Positions 56,237 to 64,000 of a stretch of 64,000 nucleotides of DNA are shown piece by piece. The DNA is taken from positions 558,001 through 622,000 of the forward strand of contig CAVQWT010000002.1 in NCBI GenBank assembly GCA_963717705.1, in the 5' to 3' direction. This DNA comes from CAVQWT01 sp963717705 (GTDB lineage: Bacteria; Pseudomonadota; Gammaproteobacteria; Burkholderiales; Casimicrobiaceae). Numbering within the stretch: the first letter of the stretch is position 1; every line of letters starts with the position of its first letter. Under the pieces are notes generated by a model that did no database searches, was not told the DNA's origin, and saw only the letters and a list, made by a program, of their open reading frames with translations. The position numbers and the translations under genes are program-made.

Positions 56237-57088
56237 TCACGGCACCGCGGGCGCCGGCGGCTCCCACTCGCCCTCGTACACCGTCGTCGCCGGCCCGGTC
56301 ATGAGCACTGCAGCCCCGGGTCCCGCCCAGGCGATCGTCAGCACCCCGCCGCGCGTTTCGACCCGCACCGGCGAATCGGCGAGGCCGCGCGCGATCGCCG
56401 TCACCGCCGCCGCGCAGGCCCCCGAACCGCAGGCGAGGGTCTCGCCCGCGCCGCGCTCCCAGACCCGCAGCCGAATGGTAGCGCGATCGACGACCTGCAT
56501 GTAACCCGCGTTGACCCGCAGCGGGAAACGCGGGTGGCGCTCGATTGCGGGCCCTTGCTCGGCGACCGGCGCCGCGTCGACGTCGGCGACGACCTGGACC
56601 GCGTGCGGATTGCCCATCGACAGCGCGGTGACGTCGACCGCGACCCCGCCGACGTCGATCGACTGCACGAGGTCGGTCCGGTCGGACACGAACGGCACAT
56701 CGGCCGGCGCGAAGCGCGGCACGCCCATGTCGACGGTCACCTCGCCGTCGTCGTGCAGCACCGGCTCGATCAGCCCGCCGGCCGTCTCGACGCGGATCGC
56801 GCGCCGGGTCGTCAGGCCGCGGTCGCGGACGAACTTGACGAAGCAGCGCGCGCCGTTGCCGCACTGCTCGACCTCGCCGCCGTCGGCGTTGTAGATCCGG
56901 TAGCGGAAGTCGGCGTCCGGACGCGTCGGCCGCTCGACGACGAGCACCTGGTCGCAGCCGACGCCGAAGTGGCGGTCGGCCAGCGCGCGCAGCTCCGCGG
57001 GTGTCAGCGCGACCGTCTGCGCGATGCCGTCGAACACGACGAAATCGTTGCCGAGCCCGTGCATCTTGGTGAACTTCAGCCTTGCCAT
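56237..57088 (-). CDS. dapF: Diaminopimelate epimerase DapF
   Basis: A 283-aa PLP-independent epimerase making meso-diaminopimelate for peptidoglycan and lysine. The two catalytic cysteines are in EQCGNGARCF and LACGSGACAA. FTKMHGLGNDFVVFDG is the N-terminal signature. ATG 57088 has a GGAG site upstream; GTG 57091 is the alternative. The stop lies near DUF484, with which it is co-transcribed. Confidence 0.96.
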   Translation of the reverse strand: MARLKFTKMHGLGNDFVVFDGIAQTVALTPAELRALADRHFGVGCDQVLVVERPTRPDADFRYRIYNADGGEVEQCGNGARCFVKFVRDRGLTTRRAIRVETAGGLIEPVLHDDGEVTVDMGVPRFAPADVPFVSDRTDLVQSIDVGGVAVDVTALSMGNPHAVQVVADVDAAPVAEQGPAIERHPRFPLRVNAGYMQVVDRATIRLRVWERGAGETLACGSGACAAAVTAIARGLADSPVRVETRGGVLTIAWAGPGAAVLMTGPATTVYEGEWEPPAPAVP

Positions 57089-57146
57089 CACCCGCTCCGC
57101 CGTGCCGTTGCGAGGGACCGCCGCGACGCCGGGGTCCCGGATCCGC

Positions 57147-58241
57147 TCAGACGTTGAACCTGAAATGCACGACGTCCCCGTCGTGCATCACGTACTCCTT
57201 GCCCTCCAGCCGCATCTTGCCCGCCTCCTTCGCGCCGTGCTCGCCCTTGCAGGCGATGAAGTCCGCGTACGCCGTCACCTCGGCGCGGATGAAGCCCTTT
57301 TCGAAGTCGGTGTGGATGACGCCGGCCGCCTGCGGCGCCGTGTCCCCGACGTGAATGGTCCACGCGCGGACCTCCTTCGGCCCGACGGTGAAGTACGTCT
57401 GCAGGCCCAGCAGCCGGTAGCCGGCGTGGATGACGCGGTCGAGGCCCGGCTCGTCCAGGCCCAGGTCGGCGAGGAACACCGCCTTGTCGTCGCCGTCGAG
57501 ATCGCCGATCTCGGATTCCAGCGCCGCGCTGACCGCGACCACCGGGGCGCCCTCGGCCGCCGCGTGCTTCTCGACCGCCGCCAGCATCGGATTGTCGTGG
57601 AATCCGTGCTCGGCGACGTTGGCGACGTACATCGTTGGCTTCATCGTGAGCAGGAAGAACGGCTTCAGCACGTCCTTCTCCTCGGCGTAGAGGTCCGCGG
57701 TGCGGGCGGGCCGCCCCTGGTCGAGCACGACCTGCACCTTCTCCAGCGCGGCGACGATCCGCTGCGCCTCCTTGTCGCCGCCGGAACGCGCGACCTTCTG
57801 GTACTTCGACAGCTGCTTGTCGACGGCCGCGAGGTCGGCCAGCGCGAGCTCGGTGTTGATGGTCTCGATGTCGGACACCGGATCGACCTTGCCCGCGACG
57901 TGCACGACGTTCTCGTCGACGAAGCAGCGGACGACGTGCGCGATCGCGTCGGTCTCGCGGATGTTGGCGAGGAACTGGTTGCCCAGGCCCTCGCCCTTCG
58001 ACGCGCCGGCGACGAGGCCCGCGATGTCGACGAACTCGACCGTCGCCGGCATCACCCGCTCGGGCTTCGCGATCGCGGCGAGCGCTGCGAGCCGCGGATC
58101 GGGCACCTCGACGATGCCGACGTTGGGCTCGATCGTGCAGAACGGGTAATTCTCGGCGGCGATGCCCGCCTTGGTCAGCGCGTTGAAGAGGGTCGACTTG
58201 CCGACGTTGGGCAGGCCGACGATGCCGCATTTGAGACTCAT
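57147..58241 (-). CDS. ychF: Redox-regulated ATPase YchF (Obg-like)
   Basis: A 364-aa P-loop NTPase of the YchF/OLA1 group, which binds ribosomes and hydrolyses ATP. Motifs are G1 GLPNVGKST, YPFCTIEPNVGIV, DIAGLVAGASKGEGLGNQFL, and NVAEHG in place of the GTP-type NKxD. The C-terminal TGS domain ends GKEYVMHDGDVVHFRFNV. ATG 58241 overlaps the pth stop (ATGA), a conserved pth-ychF pairing. Confidence 0.96.
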   Translation of the reverse strand: MSLKCGIVGLPNVGKSTLFNALTKAGIAAENYPFCTIEPNVGIVEVPDPRLAALAAIAKPERVMPATVEFVDIAGLVAGASKGEGLGNQFLANIRETDAIAHVVRCFVDENVVHVAGKVDPVSDIETINTELALADLAAVDKQLSKYQKVARSGGDKEAQRIVAALEKVQVVLDQGRPARTADLYAEEKDVLKPFFLLTMKPTMYVANVAEHGFHDNPMLAAVEKHAAAEGAPVVAVSAALESEIGDLDGDDKAVFLADLGLDEPGLDRVIHAGYRLLGLQTYFTVGPKEVRAWTIHVGDTAPQAAGVIHTDFEKGFIRAEVTAYADFIACKGEHGAKEAGKMRLEGKEYVMHDGDVVHFRFNV

Positions 58242-58828
58242 GGTTTCGCTTTCGTGTGGAGTGCCAGCATCGCCCGCTCGTACTCGCCCGCGGCGAGGTC
58301 GGGCCAGGCGTCGAGCGCCCGGTCCAGCGCGCCCTCGAGCGAGCTCCGCTCGTCGGAGCGCGGCGGCTGCAGCACGTAATCGGCGACGTCCTGCTGCGGA
58401 ACCGCCGAATCGCGCGGGTGGCCGATGCCCAGGCGCAGCCGCCAGAAATCGGCGGTCCCCGTCTGCGCGCGGACGTCGCGAAGGCCGTTGTGCCCGGCGA
58501 CGCCGCCGCCGAACTTGAGCTTGACCTCGCCGGGCTGCAGGTCGAGCTCGTCGTGGACGACCAGGATCGCGGCCGGCTCGATCGAGTAGAACCGCACCAG
58601 CGCGGCGACGGTACGGCCCGACAGGTTCATGAACGTCGCCGGCTTGACCAGCCGCAGATCGGCGCCGGCCTTGGCGATATCGCCGTGGAACTTCGCCTCG
58701 CGCGCAAAGCCGACACCGAGCCGCCCCGCGAGCGCGTCGACGTACCACCAGCCGGCGTTGTGCCGGGTGGCGGAATACTCGCGCCCCGGATTGCCGAGGC
58801 CGACGACGAGTCGCGGTGGGGTCGGCAT
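58238..58828 (-). CDS. pth: Peptidyl-tRNA hydrolase Pth
   Basis: A 196-aa enzyme that frees tRNA from peptidyl-tRNA dropped off ribosomes. VVGLGNPGREYSATRHNAGW carries the conserved Asn and catalytic His; VVHDELDLQPG carries the Asp. GGGVAGHNGLRDV is also typical. ATG 58828 gives the usual length. An intrinsic terminator separates it from rplY upstream, so partial readthrough or a weak internal promoter must feed it. Confidence 0.95.
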   Translation of the reverse strand: MPTPPRLVVGLGNPGREYSATRHNAGWWYVDALAGRLGVGFAREAKFHGDIAKAGADLRLVKPATFMNLSGRTVAALVRFYSIEPAAILVVHDELDLQPGEVKLKFGGGVAGHNGLRDVRAQTGTADFWRLRLGIGHPRDSAVPQQDVADYVLQPPRSDERSSLEGALDRALDAWPDLAAGEYERAMLALHTKAKP

Positions 58829-58859
58829 GTTCGTCTGCCGCCGCGTCGCCCGGCGCAAC

Positions 58860-58888
58860 AAAAAGGCCCGCCGGAAAAGGGGCGGGCC
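58860..58888 (-). terminator. Intrinsic terminator after rplY
   Basis: On the minus strand GGCCCGCC (58888-58881) pairs with GGCGGGCC (58872-58865), followed by TTTTT. It lies 28 bases after the rplY stop and would limit transcription into pth-ychF. Confidence 0.85.
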
Positions 58889-58915
58889 TTCGCGCCGGGA
58901 GACGCCGGCGAAGGC

Positions 58916-59599
58916 TTACTTCTTCTTGTCGTCCTTGCCGCCTTCCTTCTTGTCGGCGGCCTTGGCTTCGGCGGGCTTGGCTTCCGCCGCCGGGGCGGCC
59001 TCGGCGGTGGCCGCGGTTTCCTCGACCTCGGCGTGCGCCTTCGGGATCATGCCCAGCGCGACTACCGGATCCTTGCCGTGGGTCAGCGGCGTCACGCCGG
59101 CCGGCAGCTTGACCTGCGAGACGTGGATCGACTTGCCGGCCTCGAGCGTCGACAGGTCGACTTCGATGAACTCCGGCAGGTCCTTCGGCAGGCAGCTGAT
59201 CGCGAGTTCGGTGGCGATGTGGCTGACGATGGCGCCGGAGAGCTTGACCGCCGGCGACTCCTCGGCGTTGACGAAGTGGAGCGGCACCTTCATCTGGATC
59301 TTCTTGTTCTCGTCGATGCGCTGGAAGTCGACGTGCAGGATCTCGTTCTTGAACGGATGCATCTGGACGTCGCGCAGCAGCACCTTGGTCGCAGCGCCGT
59401 CGAGCTTCATCGTCAGGATCGACGCGTGGAACGCCTCGTTGCGCAGCGCGTGGAACAGCGCGTTGTGGTCGAGCTCGATCGGCTGCGGCGCGACGGCGCC
59501 GCCGTAGACGATGCCGGGGGCCTTGCCCGTGCGACGCATCCGGCGGCTGGCGCCCCGGCCTTCGGTCGTTCGGGGGAATGCGGTGAATTCAAAGTGCAT
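58916..59599 (-). CDS. rplY: Large-subunit ribosomal protein bL25, CTC form
   Basis: A 227-aa protein, the long (general stress protein Ctc) form of L25 that binds 5S rRNA. The N-terminal L25 domain (residues about 1-95; RMRRTGKAPGIVYGG) is followed by a TL5-type beta domain and an Ala/Lys/Glu tail ending KKEGGKDDKKK, disordered. A TATAAT promoter lies upstream. Confidence 0.95.
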   Translation of the reverse strand: MHFEFTAFPRTTEGRGASRRMRRTGKAPGIVYGGAVAPQPIELDHNALFHALRNEAFHASILTMKLDGAATKVLLRDVQMHPFKNEILHVDFQRIDENKKIQMKVPLHFVNAEESPAVKLSGAIVSHIATELAISCLPKDLPEFIEVDLSTLEAGKSIHVSQVKLPAGVTPLTHGKDPVVALGMIPKAHAEVEETAATAEAAPAAEAKPAEAKAADKKEGGKDDKKK

Positions 59600-59729
59600 G
59601 GTGCGACTCCTCGTGTCTGCGGCCTTCCCTTCGCGGGCCCCGCACCGATGCGGGCATCGGGGCGGGCCGGACAGGTCGTCCGCGGTTGGCGACAGCCCGA
59701 CCGCAGGGGGCGGCCGGGGAAAGCCTTGA

Positions 59730-59760
59730 ATTATAACCCGAAACCTGGATCGCCCGCCAA
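59730..59760 (-). promoter_or_regulatory. Sigma-70 type promoter of rplY
   Basis: On the minus strand a perfect TATAAT occupies 59735-59730. TTGGCG lies 19 bases upstream, a somewhat long spacing. It lies about 130 bases from the rplY ATG, in the gap after prs. Confidence 0.6.
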
Positions 59761-59846
59761 CCCCCGGAGGGCACCCGCGCGGGAACCGGCGCGGGCCGCG
59801 GGCGCCTGCGGGCGAACCGGCGCTCCGCCGCGGGACCGGCCGCGCC

Positions 59847-59904
59847 GGTTCCAGGGCCGCCCGCAGGCGGCGCTAGGTTCCGGGGCCGCCCGCAGGCGGC
59901 GCTA
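59847..59904. repeat. Two tandem 29-base repeats overlapping the prs stop codon
   Basis: GGTTCC[A/G]GGGCCGCCCGCAGGCGGCGCTA occurs at 59847-59875 and 59876-59904 with one difference. Each copy holds a CCGCC-CGCA-GGCGG hairpin. The second copy ends exactly in the prs stop codon (TAG on the minus strand, 59904-59902), so the unit duplicated that codon. Further GC-rich stems lie at about 59770-59845. Confidence 0.85.
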
Positions 59905-60852
59905 CTCGGTGAACAGCGAGGAGACCGACTCCTCGTTGGAGACGCGCGTCATCGTCTCGGCGAGGAGCTGCGCGCAGGACAGCTGACGGATCCGGTCGCA
60001 GGCCTTGGCCTCGGGCGTCAGCGGGATGGTGTCGGTGACGACGATCTCGTCGAGTTCGCTCTCGGCGATCCGCGCGACGGCGCCGCCGGAGAGCACCGGG
60101 TGCGTGCAGTACGCGATGACCTTCACCGCACCGTGTTCCTTGAGTGCGGACGCCGCCTTGCACAGCGTGTTCGCGGTGTCGACGATGTCGTCCATGATCA
60201 CGCAGGTGCGCCCCGACACGTCGCCGATGATGTTCATCACCTCGGAGACGTTCGCGCGCGGGCGGCGCTTGTCGATGATCGCGAGCTCGGAGTCGAGGCG
60301 CTTGGCGATCGCCCGGGCCCGCACGACCCCGCCGACGTCCGGGGAGACCACGAGCAGGTTGTCGTAGTTCTGCTTCCACAGGTCGCCGAGGAGGATCGGC
60401 GTCGCGTAGATGTTGTCGACCGGGATGTTGAAGAAGCCCTGGATCTGGTCGGCGTGCAGGTCCATCACCATCACGCGCTGGACACCCACCGACGTCAGCA
60501 TGTCGGCGATGACCTTCGCGGTGATCGGCACCCGCGCCGAGCGCGGCCGGCGGTCCTGCCGGGCGTAGCCGAAGTACGGGATGCAGGCGGTGATGCGGGC
60601 CGCCGACGCGCGCTTCAGGGCGTCGACCATCACCATGATTTCCATCAGGTTGTCATTGGTCGGCGCGCACGTCGACTGCAGGACGAACACGTCGCGGCCG
60701 CGCACGTTCTCGAGCAGTTCGACCATCACCTCGCCGTCGGAAAAGCGACCGACGACGGCGCGACCGAGGCTGATGTTGAGGTGACGGCACACCGACTCTG
60801 CCAGCTTGGGATTGGCGTTGCCGGTGAAGATGCGCATCCGTTCGAAGGCCAT
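59902..60852 (-). CDS. prs: Ribose-phosphate pyrophosphokinase (PRPP synthetase) Prs
   Basis: A 316-aa enzyme that makes PRPP from ribose 5-phosphate and ATP for nucleotides, histidine and tryptophan (TrpD uses it here). Motifs are GRFSDGEVMVELLENVRGRD, YARQDRRPRSARVPITAK, DLHADQIQGFF and the PRPP loop VIMDDIVDTANTL. It follows tRNA-Gln by 78 bases and ispE upstream, the usual betaproteobacterial order. Confidence 0.97.
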   Translation of the reverse strand: MAFERMRIFTGNANPKLAESVCRHLNISLGRAVVGRFSDGEVMVELLENVRGRDVFVLQSTCAPTNDNLMEIMVMVDALKRASAARITACIPYFGYARQDRRPRSARVPITAKVIADMLTSVGVQRVMVMDLHADQIQGFFNIPVDNIYATPILLGDLWKQNYDNLLVVSPDVGGVVRARAIAKRLDSELAIIDKRRPRANVSEVMNIIGDVSGRTCVIMDDIVDTANTLCKAASALKEHGAVKVIAYCTHPVLSGGAVARIAESELDEIVVTDTIPLTPEAKACDRIRQLSCAQLLAETMTRVSNEESVSSLFTE

Positions 60853-60930
60853 GGCGGGGGAGGCTAGCTCGCAAACGGTGCGGACGGGCGGGCGGCGCCG
60901 ATGCGAGCAACCGCCTGTTCGTGCAGCGAA

Positions 60931-61007
60931 TGGCTGGGGAGGAAGGATTCGAACCTTCGAATGCCGGAATCAAAATCCGGTGCCTTAACCAACTTGGCGA
61001 CTCCCCA
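60931..61007 (-). tRNA. tRNA-Gln (anticodon TTG)
   Basis: 77 bases including an encoded CCA. The acceptor TGGGGAG pairs with CTCCCCA, followed by discriminator G. The anticodon loop TTTTGAT gives UUG, which reads CAA and CAG. The T arm has GGTTCGAATCC. It lies between ispE and prs, its common place in betaproteobacteria. Confidence 0.97.
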
Positions 61008-61136
61008 GCGGAAAAACTGGACCGTCTCCGCGCTCGACTGCGTGCGGCGACGCGTTGGATTCCACACGGTGATGCTGCTCAGAACCTGGTGCTGCGTGGT
61101 GGTGCCGATCCCACGTTCCCGAAACGACGACGCGCG

Positions 61137-62003
61137 TCACGCGAAGCCGGCGAGCGGATGCCGCGCCAGCGTCCTGCCGACGAAGCCCCGCGTGCCCGCG
61201 GGCAACGCCGACAGCGCGGCGCGGGCGGCTTCGCCCGTGTCGAACAGCGCGTAAACGCAACCCCCGGAACCGGTCATCCGCGCCCCGACCGGCCCGACGG
61301 CGACACGGGAAAGGGCGCGCAACGCCTCGGCCACGGCCGGAAAGCGCGCCACGGCGACCGCGGCGAGGTCATTCCGGCCATAAGCCTCGGAAAAGACTTC
61401 CATTTTCGCCGACCGCGCATTTCGTGTCAATTCAGGCGCGGCGAAGACAGCCGCGGTCGGCACCGCAACCGGCGGCACGGCCACCGCCACGAACCGCTGC
61501 GGAACCGTCATCGCGGTCAGTCGGTCGCCGACGCCGCGCGCGAGCGCCGGCGCGCCGAAGACGAAGAACGGGACGTCGGCGCCCAGCGTCGCGCCGATCG
61601 CCTGCAGCCGCTCGCGCGGCAGGTCGAGCCCCCACATCCGGTTGAGCGCCAGCAGCACCGACGCCGCGTCGGAACTGCCGCCCCCCAGGCCGCCGCCCTG
61701 CGGGATCCGCTTGACGAGGTCGAGGTCGACCCCGAACGGCGTCCCCGTCGCCTCCTTCAGGGCGCGCGCGGCCCGCACCGCGAGATCCGTCTCGGCCGGG
61801 ATGCCCGGAAGCTCGCGGGCGCGCGCGATCCTGCCGTCGTCGCGACGAACGAGTGACACGGTGTCGCCGTGATCGAGCAGCACCATCAGCGATTCGAGCG
61901 TGTGATAGCCGTCCGCGCGCCGGCCGGTGACGTGCAGGAACAGATTGATCTTGGCCGGCGCCGGCACCGTCAACGTTGCGGGCGCGCGCGACGCCGCGTT
62001 CAT
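61137..62003 (-). CDS. ispE: 4-diphosphocytidyl-2-C-methyl-D-erythritol kinase IspE
   Basis: A 288-aa GHMP kinase of the non-mevalonate isoprenoid pathway. PAPAKINLFLHVTGRRADGY and the ATP loop IPQGGGLGGGSSDAASVLLA are diagnostic, and ARMTGSGGCVYALFD is motif 3. ATG 62003 overlaps the lolB stop (ATGA); ATG 62009 is an alternative. It is followed by tRNA-Gln and prs. Confidence 0.95.
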   Translation of the reverse strand: MNAASRAPATLTVPAPAKINLFLHVTGRRADGYHTLESLMVLLDHGDTVSLVRRDDGRIARARELPGIPAETDLAVRAARALKEATGTPFGVDLDLVKRIPQGGGLGGGSSDAASVLLALNRMWGLDLPRERLQAIGATLGADVPFFVFGAPALARGVGDRLTAMTVPQRFVAVAVPPVAVPTAAVFAAPELTRNARSAKMEVFSEAYGRNDLAAVAVARFPAVAEALRALSRVAVGPVGARMTGSGGCVYALFDTGEAARAALSALPAGTRGFVGRTLARHPLAGFA

Positions 62004-62623
62004 CGCCATGCGTCGACGACGATGCGCACGTCGAATCCCGGGTACGCGAGCGTCACGCGCGACGGGCGCACGTCCTCGCCGGCGGCGGCGCCGTAGCCGT
62101 AGACGACCTCCCAGCCGTCCTGCCGCAGCACCGTCGCGCGGCCCGCCGCGTCGCGCTCGACTGTATGCGCCCGGTCCGGCCGGGGCCAGCCGCGAATCCA
62201 CCACGCCATCCCGGCAACCGGCAGCGGGACGCCGAGCGCGCGCTCGGTCAACGTCGGCCAGTCAGAGGCGACGGCGACCGTGCCGTCGGCCTTCGTCAGC
62301 CGCACCGAACCCTCCTCGCCGTCGAGCTCCGCCAGCGCCTGGCCGAACGGCGACGAGATCGTCAGCTGGTCGCGTGGCGGCGCATGCCTCCACGCGACGC
62401 TGGCCGCCACGGAGTCGTCGCCGCGCCGCGCGGCGACCCGCGCCGAGAGATCGAACGGTGCATCGGCCGCCGGCGGGGCGGCGAGGGGGAGGGGGGAGGG
62501 CGCCGGGGTGGCGCAGGCCGCGAGCAGCACGGTCGAGAGGGTCGCGACGACCGTGACTGCCCGACGGTTGCGCGAACCCGGCCGGCGCAGGGGATGCCGC
62601 GCGGCGGCCGCGACCGCGGTCAC
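62000..62623 (-). CDS. lolB: Outer-membrane lipoprotein LolB
   Basis: A 207-aa lipoprotein that receives lipoproteins from LolA and inserts them into the outer membrane. A long basic N-terminus leads to the lipobox TVLLAAC with Cys37. FDLSARVAARRGDDSV and AWWIRGWPRPDRA fit the LolB fold. GTG 62623 overlaps the upstream TPR gene stop (GTGA). lolB-ispE adjacency is a strong support. Confidence 0.92.
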   Translation of the reverse strand: MTAVAAAARHPLRRPGSRNRRAVTVVATLSTVLLAACATPAPSPLPLAAPPAADAPFDLSARVAARRGDDSVAASVAWRHAPPRDQLTISSPFGQALAELDGEEGSVRLTKADGTVAVASDWPTLTERALGVPLPVAGMAWWIRGWPRPDRAHTVERDAAGRATVLRQDGWEVVYGYGAAAGEDVRPSRVTLAYPGFDVRIVVDAWR

Positions 62624-64000
62624 GGCTTGTGGCGGCGCACGGTCTCGAGCAACACCGGATGGTCGGGCGTGGCCTTGAGCTGCGATTGCCAGATTTCGGT
62701 CGCGCGGTCGCGCTCGCCTTTCGCCCACAGCACTTCGCCCAGGTGCGCGGCGATTTCGGGGTCGGGCCGGATTTCCATCGCCTGCCGCAGGTGCTTCTCG
62801 GCGTCGTCGAGCTTGCCCAGCCGGAAGTAGGCCCAGCCCAGGCTGTCGAGGATGAACGGGTCCTGCGGCGACAGCGCGTGCGCGCGCTCGACCAGCTTGA
62901 AGCCCTCCTCGACCCGCGGCGTGCGATCGACCAGCGTGTAGCCGAGCGCGTTCATCGCCTGCGCATTCTCCGGCTGCAGCTCGAGCAGCCGCGTCAGGCC
63001 CTTGATCGCCTCGTCGACGCGATCGATCTTCTCGGCGACCATCGCGGCGTCGTAGAGCAGATCGGGATCGTCCGGCTGCGCGGCAAGCGCGCGCGTCAGC
63101 ACGGCGTACGCAGCCGCGTTGTCGTTGGCGTCGCGCAGCAGCTGAGCCTCGGCCTGCCGGACCTGGACGCGCTGCTCGACGGTGACCGCAGGCAGGTCGT
63201 CGAGATACCGGCGCGCTTCCGCGACACGGCCCTGCTTGCCCATCATCGCGGCAACGCGCAGCCGCGCGAGCCAGCCGCGTTCGCCCTCGGGAACGGCCTT
63301 GTAGCGCTCGATGGCGACGTCGTACCGGCCGGTCTCCTCGGCGATCTGGGCGAGATAGAGCTCGACCGACCCGTTCTCGCCATAGCCGTCGCGTTTCAGC
63401 GCCTCGAACTGCGCTTCGGCCGACGCCCAGTCCTTCATCTGCACGGCGAGCACCGCCGCGCCGAAGCGGAAGTCCTCGTTCGTCGGTTCTGCGGTGACGA
63501 GCCGGTCGAACAGGGCGCGCGCCTCGGCGTAGCGCTTCTGCTCGACGTAGAGCTGCGCCAGCGCGCCGGTGGCCGGCCTCGAGCCGGGGTTGGCCTTGAG
63601 GAAGTCGCCGAGCCATGCAATCGCCTCGGCCGGCGAGCGCTTGTTCAGGATCTCGGCCTTCAGCAGCACCGCGCGCTCCCAGCCGGGCTTGAGCTCGAGG
63701 GCGCGATTGACCGACGCGGCCGCGCTCGCGGCGACGGAGATTTCGTTGAGCCCGGTGTTGTAGGCGGCGAGCGCGACGGCGAAATGCGCCTCCGGCAGGT
63801 TGGGGTAGGGCTCGGCCAGCGCCCGGATCAGCCGCCAGGTCTGCATGCGGTCCGGCTCCGGCGCGAGCAGCCGGTTGAGCTGCAGGAAAGCGTCGCCGAT
63901 CGAGGCCCCCGACGTCGCGGCCTCGGCCAGCGCGCGTTCGAGCCGCGAACGCAGTTCCGCCGTGTCGTCCGCCATCTCGGCGCGGCCTGCGGTGCCGGAC
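62620..64000 (-). CDS. Tetratricopeptide repeat protein, 5' end outside window
   Basis: At least 451 aa of TPR repeats. Typical units are FAVALAAYNTGLNEISVAAS, AYAVLTRALAAQPDDPDLLY and GYTLVDRTPRVEEGFKLVERA. ATG 63975 is in frame, but the frame stays open to the window edge and no signal peptide follows that ATG, while TPR proteins in this position before lolB are normally longer and exported. I therefore treat it as 5'-truncated by the window. It probably acts as a protein-interaction scaffold in the envelope. Confidence 0.85.
   Translation of the reverse strand, partial: SGTAGRAEMADDTAELRSRLERALAEAATSGASIGDAFLQLNRLLAPEPDRMQTWRLIRALAEPYPNLPEAHFAVALAAYNTGLNEISVAASAAASVNRALELKPGWERAVLLKAEILNKRSPAEAIAWLGDFLKANPGSRPATGALAQLYVEQKRYAEARALFDRLVTAEPTNEDFRFGAAVLAVQMKDWASAEAQFEALKRDGYGENGSVELYLAQIAEETGRYDVAIERYKAVPEGERGWLARLRVAAMMGKQGRVAEARRYLDDLPAVTVEQRVQVRQAEAQLLRDANDNAAAYAVLTRALAAQPDDPDLLYDAAMVAEKIDRVDEAIKGLTRLLELQPENAQAMNALGYTLVDRTPRVEEGFKLVERAHALSPQDPFILDSLGWAYFRLGKLDDAEKHLRQAMEIRPDPEIAAHLGEVLWAKGERDRATEIWQSQLKATPDHPVLLETVRRHKP

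Overview
The window is a chromosomal segment of a very GC-rich (roughly 70%) betaproteobacterium, probably Burkholderiales-like. The evidence is gene order rather than any single marker: lolB-ispE-tRNA-Gln-prs-rplY-pth-ychF, dapF-DUF484-xerC, rpe-gph-trpE-G-D-C, ybeD-lipB-lipA, a riboswitch-controlled gcv operon, and a porin-glnK-amtB operon behind a sigma-54 type promoter. No insertion sequence, prophage, plasmid function or CRISPR array was seen.

Layout. 0-3.8 kb: the start of an exported helical/TPR-like protein leaving the left edge, a small basic protein with two Ile-Lys-Gly-Pro7-Phe motifs, thiS-thiG, a frameshifted exported protein and trmB. 3.9-11.1 kb: an accessory glycosylation locus with a 1238-aa three-domain glycosyltransferase divergent from two further glycosyltransferases, one frameshifted. 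11.2-16.3 kb: an Ugp-like ABC importer operon ending in a frameshifted endonuclease/exonuclease/phosphatase-family gene. 16.4-22.0 kb: rpe-gph-trpE-trpG-trpD-trpC, with a short Trp-containing leader ORF between gph and trpE. 22.1-30.9 kb: apaG, a small membrane protein, mltA, lipA, lipB, ybeD, cfa, a flavin reductase, D-amino-acid aminotransferase, D,D-carboxypeptidase and a TfpX/TfpZ-like membrane protein.

31.0-36.3 kb: the glycine cleavage operon gcvT-GNAT-gcvH-gcvP behind a tandem glycine riboswitch. 36.4-45.7 kb: a cytochrome c, an unknown 542-aa protein, a HIT hydrolase, a 1282-aa FAD/Fe-S D-2-hydroxyacid dehydrogenase, a YqaA-type membrane protein, a ComM/YifB ATPase and UbiK. 45.8-48.9 kb: NtrC-like palindrome, sigma-54 type promoter, TorF-type porin, glnK and amtB, closed by a strong terminator. 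49.0-54.1 kb: a coiled-coil methyltransferase, a Tat-exported DUF1501 protein, and a DUF1800 gene fused to FG-GAP/VCBS-like repeats and broken by three frameshifts. 54.6-64.0 kb: housekeeping genes xerC, DUF484, dapF, ychF, pth, rplY, prs, tRNA-Gln, ispE, lolB and a TPR protein leaving the right edge.

Six single-base (+1) frameshifts are visible, in four genes. All four are accessory genes; the recognised housekeeping genes are intact. Either these accessory genes are decaying or the assembly has insertion errors. The other main observations are the IKG-polyproline protein, the candidate trp leader peptide, the NtrC/sigma-54 control region, the acetyltransferase inside the gcv operon, the EEP hydrolase in the ugp operon, and the repeat-DUF1800 fusion.
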